Below, one piece after another: positions 1 through 8,012 of a DNA stretch of 64,000 nucleotides (its first letter is position 1; the number at the start of each line of letters is the position of its first letter). Below the pieces are notes generated by a model. The model had not been told where the DNA came from. It ran no database searches and saw only the letters and a list, made by a program, of their open reading frames with translations. The translations under genes and the position numbers were made by a program. Origin of the DNA: Parapedobacter tibetensis (GTDB lineage Bacteria > Bacteroidota > Bacteroidia > Sphingobacteriales > Sphingobacteriaceae); assembly GCF_024704835.1 (NCBI RefSeq), contig NZ_JAMXBE010000011.1, positions 1 to 64,000 on the forward strand. The letters run 5' to 3'.

Positions 1-2
1 AG

Positions 3-128
3 TTTGATTTTTTGTTAGTACGTCTTTGGGAACGCCTGCCAGATCTGGCCAGACCGGTCGATCTTCAGGTTCCGGAGCAAATAGAGGAATTTATAATCAG
101 CTCAGGTCCTTTTCAAGTAAGCGGCTGA
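3..128 (+). CDS. C-terminal end of an unidentified protein (partial, runs off the left edge)
   Basis: Reading from base 3 gives an open frame of 41 residues ending in TGA at 126-128. The codon choice looks coding, with stretches such as LLVRLWERLPDLARP and QIEEFIISS. The gene begins outside the window, so neither start nor family can be determined. I do not recognise the product. Bases 129-274, between it and the next gene end, show no further coding signal and no clear terminator. Confidence 0.45.
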   Translation, partial: FDFLLVRLWERLPDLARPVDLQVPEQIEEFIISSGPFQVSG

Positions 129-274
129 ATACGCTAACGATGAAATTAATTAATTTATCAAAAAAAATCTTAGTTTTTTTAGACGGTAAAAAATGTGAAC
201 ATCAAAATAGAGCTGCCGGTGAGTTTTCAGTGGGATCCAAAAACGCAAATAATTCGTTTATCCTTTTGACGCTT

Positions 275-829
275 TCAAACAACTGTCTTTTGCTTTTTCC
301 TGTATTTCAAAAAAGCCACGAAATCCGACACCTCTTGCCTGAGATTAGCCGGTAAGGAACTGATTTCTGCAAATAATTGAACATCTGATATCGCATGATT
401 TTGCTCAGCTTTACCGTTACTTGGTTTTGCACTTTTCGTTGGCACATCAATCAGATCATATGGAGTATTGAGTAAATTCTGATCCAAATGTAAGAACTCG
501 GACAATTTGCGGATCATGCTTTTTGATAACCCTCGCTTTTTATTCAGTACTTCGGATACAATCCCGCTGCTTCCAATATACGGTTGCAGATCTTTTTGCT
601 TCAACCCCATGTATTCCATTTTGAGTTTGATGATTTCTATGGGGTTGCCAACATCAATGTTGGCATTCTTATTTTCGTAAGCCTCGATCAAATCTGAAAG
701 CAATTCAAACTGTTTTACGAGTTTTTCGTTTTCTTCAAACCCCTCCCGATCACCAAGCTCTTCCAACAAGGCTACCGCCTTATTGTACTCTTCTTCGTTT
801 CTAAACATTTTCATTTTCATGGCTTTCAT
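275..829 (-). CDS. HigA-type antitoxin with HTH and an extra C-terminal DUF2281-like tail
   Basis: This 184-residue protein is the antitoxin partner of the HigB-like gene just upstream; its start overlaps the toxin stop as ATGA at 826-829. Residues about 60-120 form an XRE-type helix-turn-helix, with GLKQKDL as the recognition-helix approach and a SEVLNKKRGLS segment typical of HigA. An acidic helical N-terminus precedes it. Residues about 150-180 (ISSLPANLRQEVSDFVAFL) resemble the short DUF2281 helix found in VapB-like antitoxins, which is unusual at the end of a HigA protein. HigA proteins bind their own promoter and neutralise HigB. The start is fixed by the translational overlap, although MKMKMF offers alternatives a few codons later. 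The toxin-antitoxin assignment is firm; the tail assignment is by eye only. Confidence 0.85.
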   Translation of the reverse strand: MKAMKMKMFRNEEEYNKAVALLEELGDREGFEENEKLVKQFELLSDLIEAYENKNANIDVGNPIEIIKLKMEYMGLKQKDLQPYIGSSGIVSEVLNKKRGLSKSMIRKLSEFLHLDQNLLNTPYDLIDVPTKSAKPSNGKAEQNHAISDVQLFAEISSLPANLRQEVSDFVAFLKYRKKQKTVV

Positions 830-1164
830 TTAAACATTTCTACAGTATACTGCTTGTTTAGTTTGCAAAGCTTTGAATATTCTGCGTGTGTACCGATCCA
901 CTTAACGTAAATCACGGATTGCTTCAATTTGGAGTGAAATTGATATTTAATGATGATCCGTATGTGATTTCCTTTAATGTCAATTACAGCGCGTTCGCCT
1001 CCGATAATATCTACAGCCTTTGCTCCAAACGATTCGACAATATCTTGGGGCTTTTCCCACGTTAGTGTTTTGACCAACGATACCCAAGCTTCGAGAGCGT
1101 CCTTTACTTTCGGATTTGTTTCGATATATTTACCTATCGAAGTAACTTTTACGATTCTAATCAT
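826..1164 (-). CDS. HigB-type mRNA interferase toxin
   Basis: The product is about 112 residues, beginning MIRIVKVTSIG. It matches the HigB/RelE-superfamily toxin layout: a mid-protein GGERAVIDIKGNHIRIIIKY strand pair, then IYVKWIGTHAEYSKL near the C-terminus, where the conserved W-GTH-Y pattern of the HigB_toxin family is visible. HigB enzymes cut mRNA on the ribosome. A longer frame runs back to 1218, but that start lies upstream of the -7 promoter box at 1196-1203, so the ATG at 1164 is preferred. Toxin-first order with a 4-base overlap to the antitoxin is the usual higBA arrangement. No disruption is seen, so the pair looks functional. Confidence 0.88.
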   Translation of the reverse strand: MIRIVKVTSIGKYIETNPKVKDALEAWVSLVKTLTWEKPQDIVESFGAKAVDIIGGERAVIDIKGNHIRIIIKYQFHSKLKQSVIYVKWIGTHAEYSKLCKLNKQYTVEMFK

Positions 1165-1195
1165 GTTATTATGCCGATGATTTCGCTCTCGATTA

Positions 1196-1226
1196 CAAAG
1201 GTAATAATTTACTCTCAAAACGAGAG
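1196..1226 (-). promoter_or_regulatory. higBA promoter with a putative HigA operator
   Basis: On the minus strand TACCTTTG (1203-1196) fits the Bacteroidota -7 consensus TAnnTTTG and lies about 30 bases before the HigB start. Immediately upstream is an inverted repeat CTCTC-AAAAC-GAGAG (1212-1226), with a further CTCTCG at 1186-1191. An inverted repeat covering the -33 position is where an autoregulating antitoxin would be expected to bind. That role is inferred. Confidence 0.6.
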
Positions 1227-1424
1227 GTTTTTTTGTGTTTTTTCAAATCCAGAAATTGTCTACAGGAAGTTTCCTACAACGCAAAAAAACCCGAGCCAAT
1301 TTTAAGCTGGAATTGTGGAAGGCACATATTTCGCCGCTTCCAAAGTACTACTTCCCTATTTTGTCGCATATGCCCCGTTTAAACAATTAGGCATGTTTGT
1401 ATCTTTGAAGTTAGTTAGGACGCT

Positions 1425-1505
1425 ATGAAATCAATATATCTCCATCCGGCTCCCTGTATTGCAGAATACGTTCATGAATTGCTTATTATTGAAAACTTCC
1501 AATAA
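1425..1505 (+). pseudogene. Orphan N-terminus of an AraC-family regulator
   Basis: A short frame of 26 residues starts at ATG 1425 and reads MKSIYLHPAPCIAEYVHELL before stopping at TAA. This resembles the first residues of Bacteroidota AraC-type regulators, which often begin with a hydrophobic strand followed by a P-L/I-EYV segment. No AraC HTH follows in any frame, so it is read as a truncated leftover. The rest of the stretch 1227-1567 shows nothing else convincing. The family call rests on a short match. Confidence 0.4.
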
Positions 1506-1567
1506 AAATATTTTCACCGGAATCGATATAGCAAGGAAGCACCACAAGCTGTATGACAGCCGACCGC

Positions 1568-1954
1568 CTACAGTTCATACAATTCGATAGGTAACCGGTC
1601 GGGGTCGTTAAAAAACGTAAACTTCTTTTGGGTATATTCATCAATCCGTATGGGCTCTACGGCTATATTACGGGAATCGAGGAAGGCAACCCATTCCGAA
1701 ATGTTATCGACCCCAAAGGCAATATGCCGAAGCCCGGTTGCTTCGGGCCTGGTAGCCCGCGCCGGTGGATTGGGAAATGAAAACAACTCGATGAGGTATT
1801 GTCCATTCAAGGATAAATCCAATTTGAACGACTGGCGCTCTTTCCGGTACACTTCATTCACGACTGCAAACCCTAAAATTTCGGTATAAAATTTTTTAGA
1901 GACTTCGTAGTCCGTGCAGATAATGGCAATGTGATGCAGTTGGCTTATTTTCAT
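1568..1954 (-). CDS. VOC-superfamily protein, YaeR/glyoxalase-I-like
   Basis: The 128-residue protein has two beta-alpha-beta-beta-beta modules of the vicinal oxygen chelate fold. Metal-ligand positions are visible: HHIAI near residue 7, IELF near 55, LRHIAF near 75 and the terminal PIELYEL. YaeR-like members are glyoxalase I relatives whose substrates are mostly unknown. The length is normal for a single-domain two-module protein and all four ligand positions are kept, so it is probably an active metalloenzyme. It stands alone between decayed sequence. The subfamily is judged from the overall pattern. Confidence 0.85.
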   Translation of the reverse strand: MKISQLHHIAIICTDYEVSKKFYTEILGFAVVNEVYRKERQSFKLDLSLNGQYLIELFSFPNPPARATRPEATGLRHIAFGVDNISEWVAFLDSRNIAVEPIRIDEYTQKKFTFFNDPDRLPIELYEL

Positions 1955-2289
1955 CGGTATAAATTACTTTCAATGGTGATGAAGCTATCGTGATTTTATC
2001 TTTTCTGCTATGAGCCTTTGCAAAATCATGATGGTTCGTTTTTTCAAAAACCAAAAATGCAACTTCAGGACGAATAACTGAAGGAAACGTGAGGAAGGAA
2101 TATTAAGTTAACGTTCTGGTGATATTCGAGATTTAACTTTGTGTAATGAACCCATGCTAACGCACTGGTTTTATCCAAGTTCTGTACAATGATTTCTACA
2201 GGCCTGCTGCGGCAAAACACTCCAACGGAAGAACGGGTTGGCTAATTATTTTGAACGTCAGTTCACCCCTGATTTTTTAGGGATATGCC
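1955..2289 (+). other. Gene-free stretch with one stray promoter-like box
   Basis: No frame here is convincing. A plus-strand TAACTTTG near 2134 fits the TAnnTTTG element but leads to no open gene, so it may be the relic of a lost one. The segment 2190-2285 reads openly for about 35 codons but is not recognisable. Confidence 0.4.
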
Positions 2290-2775
2290 TTAAGCCAGTT
2301 TATAAATAAATTCCTCTATCTCCGTTTGCCGTGCATTTGCAAAACCTTTGTCAGCGCCTATTTTGACAAAACCACATTTTTCCAAAACTTTTTGTGAACC
2401 GAAATTATCAAACGCTACTCGCCCAAAAACGGGTCTCGTCGTTTCAATCTCAAGAAGGTTCTTTAGTGCTTTTGTTGCAATTCCTTTTCCCCAAAAGTTT
2501 CTGTCTATCCAATAGGTAATTTCCGTATCACCTTCCATTATAAACTTCGCAACACTTCCTACGATGACATTGTCAACTATAATGGTCTGATTATTTACGG
2601 TTGGGTCGCTCAATAATTTTGTGTATTTAGTCAAATATGCCGTTTTGTCTGTCGGGTCTTTTGGTGTAAACGCAGCTAAATAATTCGCTTCTTTGTTAAG
2701 CTGAAACTGAAAGAAATTATCCAAGTCTGCAACTTCTGTTCGTCTAAGTTTTATGTTGAGTTTGTTTTTTGTCAT
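2290..2775 (-). CDS. GNAT-family N-acetyltransferase (RimJ/RimL-like)
   Basis: This 161-residue protein has the Acetyltransf_3 layout: an N-terminal LRRTEVADLDNFFQFQ segment, a central ITYWIDRNFWGKGIATKAL acetyl-CoA binding loop with the Q/R-x-x-G-x-G/A pattern (here KGIATKA), and a late FDNFGSQKVLEKCGF motif typical of RimJ/RimL relatives. Such enzymes move an acetyl group from acetyl-CoA to an amine, often a protein N-terminus or a small molecule. The substrate cannot be told from sequence. The gene is complete and stands alone in the accessory left edge. Confidence 0.85.
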   Translation of the reverse strand: MTKNKLNIKLRRTEVADLDNFFQFQLNKEANYLAAFTPKDPTDKTAYLTKYTKLLSDPTVNNQTIIVDNVIVGSVAKFIMEGDTEITYWIDRNFWGKGIATKALKNLLEIETTRPVFGRVAFDNFGSQKVLEKCGFVKIGADKGFANARQTEIEEFIYKLA

Positions 2776-3162
2776 TTTGTTTCGCGTGGTCGCTCGGTAT
2801 TAACCCAAGGTACTAAAACCTCATCATCTTCAATATAGTGGGCCGTCGCTGCGGGTCAGCTTGCTCCGCAATATCCACTTCATCTATTTCATGGCATTAA
2901 GATAAATAAAATTTGTCAATTCATTTACAATTTATGATGGAAGTGAGTGGTGTAACAATGATATACAATCAATTCGCAAAGTCCCAATAGACCAGCACAT
3001 TAGCGCCAATAGTGATATTAATGGCACCAATTGTTTATCCGATACTATTTTGATTGCTTATTTTTATTGCAGGAATGGTTTTTGGATACAACCTGATGTG
3101 ATTTGGATACTTTTAATCAGGTTGCATGACGTAGCTTTGTTATAAATTAAAATAATGAATCT
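2776..3162 (+). promoter_or_regulatory. Upstream region of the broken aldo/keto reductase: direct repeats, inverted repeat and -7 box
   Basis: There is no gene in this stretch. Near its right end are two copies of TTTGGATAC (3081-3089 and 3102-3110), exactly 21 bases apart. An inverted repeat CAACCTGAT/ATCAGGTTG (3089-3097 and 3116-3124) is followed by TAGCTTTG at 3132-3139, which fits TAnnTTTG. Direct repeats two helical turns apart in front of a promoter are typical of AraC-family binding sites. Bases 2776-3060 show nothing else. Confidence 0.5.
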
Positions 3163-3607
3163 ATGAGCAACATTAAAGAAGTGAAATTGGGCAGTCAGGG
3201 ACTTACTGTACCAACGATTGGTCTGGGCTGTATGGGTATGACAACAGGGTTCGGGGTAGAAATATACGGAAAAGCAGATGAGAAAGAAGCGATTGCTACT
3301 ATTCATCGTTCATTAGAGTTGGGCGGTAATTTTTTGGACACGGCGGATATATATAGTCCTTTTCTCAACGAACGGCTAATTGCAAAAGCCATTCAGGGAA
3401 ACAGGGAGAAATACATTATAGCCACAAAATTCGGGTTTGAAATTGACGATAATGGACAAGCTACAGGTGCAATAAATGGCAGTAAAAGTTATGTAAAAAA
3501 AGCCGTAGAGCGTTCATTAAAAAATCTTGGTACGGATTATATTGACTTGTATTACCTGCATCGATTGGACACCAATTGAAGAGACCGTAGAAGCAATGGG
3601 CGAATTG
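3163..3607 (+). pseudogene. Aldo/keto reductase, frameshifted and truncated
   Basis: The frame from ATG 3163 gives the first 138 residues of an AKR of the YajO/Tas-like type: IGLGCMGMT near residue 20, the D of LDTADIY near 60, and the catalytic K of IIATKFGF. It stops at 3577-3579 within HRLDTN. The next AKR residues, PIEETVEAMGEL, continue in another frame at 3572-3607. The family normally reads HRxDTNTPIEETV, so about 8 bases are missing between two CCAAT copies. The remaining half of the barrel and the NADPH site are absent, so the gene is dead. Its promoter is still recognisable. Confidence 0.85.
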
Positions 3608-3736
3608 TTTGGCGTGGAGGTTAACACCATCAATTATCACCTAAAAGAGATTTTTAAAAGCGGTGAACTCAAGGCAGATTCAGTTATTCGAAAAATTCGA
3701 ATAACTGCCGATAACGGCAAAAAACACAAACGCTGA
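3596..3736 (+). pseudogene. Fragment of a RhuM-like protein joined to the aldo/keto reductase remnant
   Basis: After MGEL at 3596-3607 the frame reads FGVEVNTINYHLKEIFKSG and then SVIRKIRITADNGK before diverging and stopping at 3736. This segment is characteristic of RhuM-family proteins, whose helix-turn-helix N-terminus carries LFGV-x-VNTINYHLKEI. The preceding RhuM residues normally end in an A-ELFGV pattern, so the joint with the AKR gene sits in a short MGEL/MAEL similarity. RhuM proteins occur in genomic islands and prophage-like regions; their function is not settled. Only about 45 residues remain. Confidence 0.7.
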
Positions 3737-4010
3737 ACGAAGAAAGGAAAGAAATAATACAGAAAAGTTCAGCATGGATACCTTGAAAAACACAGCGAAA
3801 TAGCTTAACATTGGATCTATCCTATGGAGATGACCACCGAATATAAAAAACCTTAAACTGGCGTAAGGCATCAAAGGCCCGTGAGTGGGGTACCTTGTGC
3901 CTGACAATAAAACCAAGCGTGTAGCTTGATGGTCTGTATGAAGCCACAGGCTTCTTTTTATTGAGTGGATCCAAGTTAGGCCAGCCGCATTTCCCGACTC
4001 CTAAACTTGA
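3737..4010 (+). other. Scrambled stretch with a terminator-like hairpin
   Basis: No frame is recognisable. A hairpin GAAGCC-ACA-GGCTTC followed by TTTTTA (3940-3960) looks like a rho-independent terminator on the plus strand, but it follows no intact gene. The stretch lies between a RhuM-like fragment and a RadC-like tail. Confidence 0.4.
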
Positions 4011-4145
4011 CCCAATGTCGGGCAGCGGCCTGTGCAAAGAGTGAAACATGCGGGCAAGTTATTAGATATACGGTTGTTGGATCACCTGATCATCACTAAA
4101 GAAAGGTACTGTTCATTCGCTGAAAAAGTGATCACTTCCGGATAA
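4011..4145 (+). pseudogene. C-terminal tail of a RadC-like JAB-domain protein
   Basis: From 4041 the plus strand reads VKHAGKLLDIRLLDHLIIT followed by YCSFAEK, stopping at TAA 4143-4145. This matches the end of the RadC/JAB domain, which has K-AGKLLDI-LLDHLIIT---YYSFA-EG. The catalytic HNHPSG part upstream is missing or out of frame (a PHFP-like trace sits near 3983). The tail overlaps the end of the convergent hydrolase gene. In Bacteroidota, RadC-like genes are frequent cargo of integrated elements, which fits the decayed surroundings. Confidence 0.65.
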
Positions 4146-5076
4146 ACTCACAGACCGCTTTCGTAAAAGTTGCATTATTCTCATAATACAACAAATGCCC
4201 ACCGTCTATCTTCACTACTCTCTGATCTGGAAATTTGAATAACCGGTAATGATTGATCCCGATGGCATGGTCCCTTGTGCCGGTGATCACCAGCACGGGC
4301 AGCGAAAGTTTAGACGTCATGCCGGTAAAGTCCTGTGCATATTCAGGATAAACAACAGGCTTGGTGGTATCTAACAGCGGTACAACAATGGCCATTCCAA
4401 AGTCATTGGTACGGGGGTACTTATCATCGAGGCTGTCCAGTTTAATGATGGTTTGAATATCATCCGTCAGGAATTTGTAGCCGATGCGTTTTTGGCTCAT
4501 TTCTTTCCTTACTGCCGTCATGGCCTGCAATAAGGAATCTTTATCCGTCCGCTGAACGATAGTGTCTTTATTTAGTAAGTGGTATCCATATTCCACCTGT
4601 TCCTTTATAGAGGTGGTGTTGAAAAAGTGAAGCGTTGAATTGGCCAGTATTAAACCATATACATGATCAGGATATTTCCTAGCATAATTGACGGCAATGA
4701 TTCCGCCAAAGGAATGGCTGAGCAGGTATACTTTATCCAATTTCAGTCTCACCCTCAATTCTTCAATATCCTCCACCATTCTGTTTAAGCTGTAATCAGC
4801 GGCATTATGGGAGGAGCCGGAGCCACGCTGATCGTAATACACCATCGTCAAACATTGCTCAAGGGATTGACCGCCAATTTTTTCGAAAGAAAGAAAACCA
4901 CCACCGGGGCCACCGTGAACAAAGATACAGGGGTAGCCCTGCCCTGCTACTTTAACCGCCAGCTGAATGGAATCACTGGTAAGGATGGTTGTATCCGCAT
5001 TGGATAATTGAACATAGCTGGCTTTGGGTTGGCAAGCCGCTATGAGTAACAGGATCATTGCAAAAGGGATACGCAT
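4132..5076 (-). CDS. Alpha/beta hydrolase lipoprotein, proline-iminopeptidase-like
   Basis: The 314-residue protein starts with a lipoprotein signal ending in LLIAAC (Cys at about residue 15), so it is probably anchored on the outer side of a membrane. HGGPGGG near residue 54 is the oxyanion-hole motif of the S33 family. The nucleophile elbow is SHSFGG near 120, the acid lies near TGTRDHA at about 265 and the catalytic His is in DGGHLLYYE near 293. S33 members release N-terminal proline or act as general esterases. The HGGPGG motif favours the peptidase side but does not prove substrate. The full triad is present. It is preceded by the divergent tail of a decayed region and followed upstream by a rhamnosidase on the same strand. 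Confidence 0.85.
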   Translation of the reverse strand: MRIPFAMILLLIAACQPKASYVQLSNADTTILTSDSIQLAVKVAGQGYPCIFVHGGPGGGFLSFEKIGGQSLEQCLTMVYYDQRGSGSSHNAADYSLNRMVEDIEELRVRLKLDKVYLLSHSFGGIIAVNYARKYPDHVYGLILANSTLHFFNTTSIKEQVEYGYHLLNKDTIVQRTDKDSLLQAMTAVRKEMSQKRIGYKFLTDDIQTIIKLDSLDDKYPRTNDFGMAIVVPLLDTTKPVVYPEYAQDFTGMTSKLSLPVLVITGTRDHAIGINHYRLFKFPDQRVVKIDGGHLLYYENNATFTKAVCEFIRK

Positions 5077-5230
5077 AAGCGGAATTTGGTTAAACTATAG
5101 CAAATATATGTTGGGTGTCCATGTTCGTGAGCAATTTATCAGTGAATAATAAGCCCCTAAACTTGTACCAGTGTTTGGGTGATTTAACCTACGCGGAACT
5201 GGTAAAACTCCGTGGGTACTGAAATCGCGT

Positions 5231-7909
5231 TTATGGCATACGGCATTCAAAATGATAGGTTCCAGAACCAATTTCCGATTTATTGGTCGTTTCCTTACCA
5301 TCTTTCCATTCAGCAGCGGGCAAGGTTACCGTTGCTCGGGCATTCGCAGGGACCTCCACATCAAGCTTAAATAAGCCGTCTTCAATCTTCCAGGAGGAAG
5401 TAACCCATCCATAAGGCGTATTCAGTTCACCTGAAGCGCTGGTGATCCCACCACCAGGTTTCGGAACGAGGTTGATTTTTTTATACCCCGGAGCGGCAGG
5501 ATCAGCATTGATACCCGCTATGTTCCTGTACATCCAATCGCCAATGGCGCCATAGGCATAGTGGTTGTATGAGTTCATATCAGGTGTTTGAAAACTTCCG
5601 TTGGGTTTGATACCGTCCCAGCGTTCCCATATGGTGGTAGCACCCATTTTAACCGGGTACAACCAAGAGGGATAGCTCTCCTGCATCAACAGGTCATAAG
5701 CCACTTGGATGTGGCCAAAACGTGTCAACACATGGCATAGGTAGGGCGTACCTAAAAACCCTGTAGTAAGGTGGTTGCCATAATCTTTTATGTTTCTCAC
5801 CAGGCGGTCTGCCGCCGACACCCGTAGGTCTTCCGGCAGCATATCAAACTGCAATGCCAGTACATAGGCCGTTTGCGTGCCCGAAACCAGTCTACCGTTA
5901 CTGGTCATGTATTCTTTTACAAAGGCTTCTTTGATGTGATTGAGCAATGCGGTGTACTCAGCTACATCTTCTTTTTTGCCCAATACTTGAGCGGCATTTA
6001 TCAGTAACTGCGTGGAGTGTGCGTAAAAAGCCTGTGCAATTAGGTATTTATCGGTCACGGCAGCTCTGCCATCATTGTCGTCATCCGGACGGTAGAATAA
6101 CCAGTCGCCAAAATGGAACCCGGTGTTCCAAAGGTTATCCTTAGCCACGGATGTCATATAACCAACCCAATTTTTCATGCTTTCATATTGCACTTCCAGC
6201 AAACGCTTGTCCCCATATGCCACATACATATCCCAGGGAATGATCGTGGATGCGTCGGCCCATCCGGCAGACCCACCATCATTCGCGCCCAGCACATTAG
6301 GGATCACATGCGGAATCGATCCATTAGGCTGTTGGTCTGCCCTTACATCGTGAAGCCACTTGGTAAAGAAACCGGCCACGTCCATATTGTAGGCCGCCGT
6401 ATTAGCAAAGGCCTGCGCATCGCCGGTCCAGCCCAAGCGTTCATCACGTTGCGGACAATCGGTAGGTACATCCAGAAAATTACCTTTTTGCCCCCATTGA
6501 ATGTTGTGCTGCAACTGGTTGAGCATGGGATTGGAAGTAACGAATTTACCAGTAATTGCCATCTCTGAATAGAGGGCAACAGCGGTTAGGTCTTCTGCAC
6601 GGACCTCACCTGGATACCCCTCCACCTTCACATACCGGAACCCCTGAAAAGTAAAATGAGGTTCGAATACCTGATCGGTATTTTCGTTAAGTATGTAGGT
6701 ATTTTGTGCTTTCGCCGATCTCAGGTTTTCGGTGTAGAAGTTTCCTTCCTTGTCCAGCACTTCTGCATGGCTTAGCGTGATTTTGGTACCGGAAGGGCCC
6801 CTTGCTTTGAGCATTACCCATCCAACAAGGTTTTGCCCAAAATCAACCACCGTTTCTCCTTTAGGGGTTTTAAATATCTTTAAGGCCTTAAACTCCTCAT
6901 GCTTTTTGACCATGGGGCCACTCATACCGACCAGTTGCTCTGATCCCTTTTCAAGAATCCGGACATTTACCCATGAACTGTCTTCTGTATACCCTGCGGC
7001 CGACCAACCAGCCTTCTCCTTCCTCGCATCATAGATCTCCCCGTCATAAATATCAGACGCCAGTATCGGGCCGTATGAGGTCTTCCAACTTTCGTCCGTG
7101 TCAATCGATTCCCTGGTCCCATCGGTATATTCGACTTCCAATTGCATCAGTAAAGCCCTGGTATCGCCATAAAAATTCTGCTGACCTGCAAAACCTATTC
7201 TTCCCTTGTACCAGCCATTGCCCAGCGTTACGCCTATCGTGTTTGCGCCATTTTTCAAATCAGCCGTCACATCATAAACCTGATATTGAAGGTGATTCTT
7301 GTAGCTGGTCCAACCTGGCGCAAAGTAGGCATCACTAATGCGCTGTCCGTTGATATTTACTTCATATAAACCCTTCGCTGTGATGTAAGCCAATGCGGAT
7401 TTGATTTTCTTTTTCAAGGCAAACTCTTTTCTGAACAACGGGCTTCTCACTGAAGTATCCTTGCCATTCACTGAAATCCACTGAGCAGTCCAGTCTATGG
7501 CTTTCAGACCTGTCTGCCAAAACTGAACACTGCTCCATGCAGAGGTATTGCCATGATTGTCCTTAACCCTAACCTGCCAGAAATAGTGTTTTTTTGATTG
7601 CAATGCAGGTCCTGCGTAAGGAATAAGTACCGACTTGTCTGATTTGGCAGCACCTTCCCATACGATCGCCTTTCCCGATGTCAGCCCATTTTTATCTGTG
7701 CCAACCCTGATTTCATAGGCAGTCTGCTGTGTGTTTTTTAATGGTGATAGGAGCTTCCAGCTCAATCTTGGTGCAGGGGCATCTATAGCTAAGGGATTAT
7801 TGAGGTGCTCAACCCTAAGGTCACTCACATGGAGTTTCTGAGCCAAGCACGTAAAACTTGGCATGATCAATAATGCTAAAAGAAAACTCTTGATGGAAAC
7901 GTTGCTCAT
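5231..7909 (-). CDS. Alpha-L-rhamnosidase, glycoside hydrolase family 78
   Basis: This 892-residue exported enzyme begins with a signal peptide ending near LAQ at residue 24. The order is an N-terminal fibronectin-like part (about 30-130), the Bac_rhamnosid_N and concanavalin-like domains (about 135-430, with LGNGWYKGRIG and VDFGQNLVGW), then the (alpha/alpha)6 barrel (about 455-800). It carries the DCPQRDERLGWTGDA motif that contains acidic catalytic residues, and the later WERWDG motif. It hydrolyses terminal alpha-L-rhamnose from plant or bacterial glycans. No SusC/SusD pair is adjacent, so it is not in a classical polysaccharide utilisation locus. Length and motifs are complete. Confidence 0.95.
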   Translation of the reverse strand: MSNVSIKSFLLALLIMPSFTCLAQKLHVSDLRVEHLNNPLAIDAPAPRLSWKLLSPLKNTQQTAYEIRVGTDKNGLTSGKAIVWEGAAKSDKSVLIPYAGPALQSKKHYFWQVRVKDNHGNTSAWSSVQFWQTGLKAIDWTAQWISVNGKDTSVRSPLFRKEFALKKKIKSALAYITAKGLYEVNINGQRISDAYFAPGWTSYKNHLQYQVYDVTADLKNGANTIGVTLGNGWYKGRIGFAGQQNFYGDTRALLMQLEVEYTDGTRESIDTDESWKTSYGPILASDIYDGEIYDARKEKAGWSAAGYTEDSSWVNVRILEKGSEQLVGMSGPMVKKHEEFKALKIFKTPKGETVVDFGQNLVGWVMLKARGPSGTKITLSHAEVLDKEGNFYTENLRSAKAQNTYILNENTDQVFEPHFTFQGFRYVKVEGYPGEVRAEDLTAVALYSEMAITGKFVTSNPMLNQLQHNIQWGQKGNFLDVPTDCPQRDERLGWTGDAQAFANTAAYNMDVAGFFTKWLHDVRADQQPNGSIPHVIPNVLGANDGGSAGWADASTIIPWDMYVAYGDKRLLEVQYESMKNWVGYMTSVAKDNLWNTGFHFGDWLFYRPDDDNDGRAAVTDKYLIAQAFYAHSTQLLINAAQVLGKKEDVAEYTALLNHIKEAFVKEYMTSNGRLVSGTQTAYVLALQFDMLPEDLRVSAADRLVRNIKDYGNHLTTGFLGTPYLCHVLTRFGHIQVAYDLLMQESYPSWLYPVKMGATTIWERWDGIKPNGSFQTPDMNSYNHYAYGAIGDWMYRNIAGINADPAAPGYKKINLVPKPGGGITSASGELNTPYGWVTSSWKIEDGLFKLDVEVPANARATVTLPAAEWKDGKETTNKSEIGSGTYHFECRMP

Positions 7910-8012
7910 GTAACATATAATTGGATCATACTAGTATCCGTAACATTTTTTGGATTAGTATCATGCACTATCCTGTATTTTTGGAAACAATGATGTCTGA
8001 TCCACCAGGCGT

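Noticed and set aside
26-355. Plus-strand open frame of 109 codons at the left edge
   Set aside because: It overlaps the true antitoxin gene end and a more coding-like short frame; composition looks random.
1510-1566. IS110-like transposase start (IFTGIDIARKHH)
   Set aside because: Only a dozen residues resemble the DEDD N-terminus and the frame stops at once; too short to support an insertion sequence.
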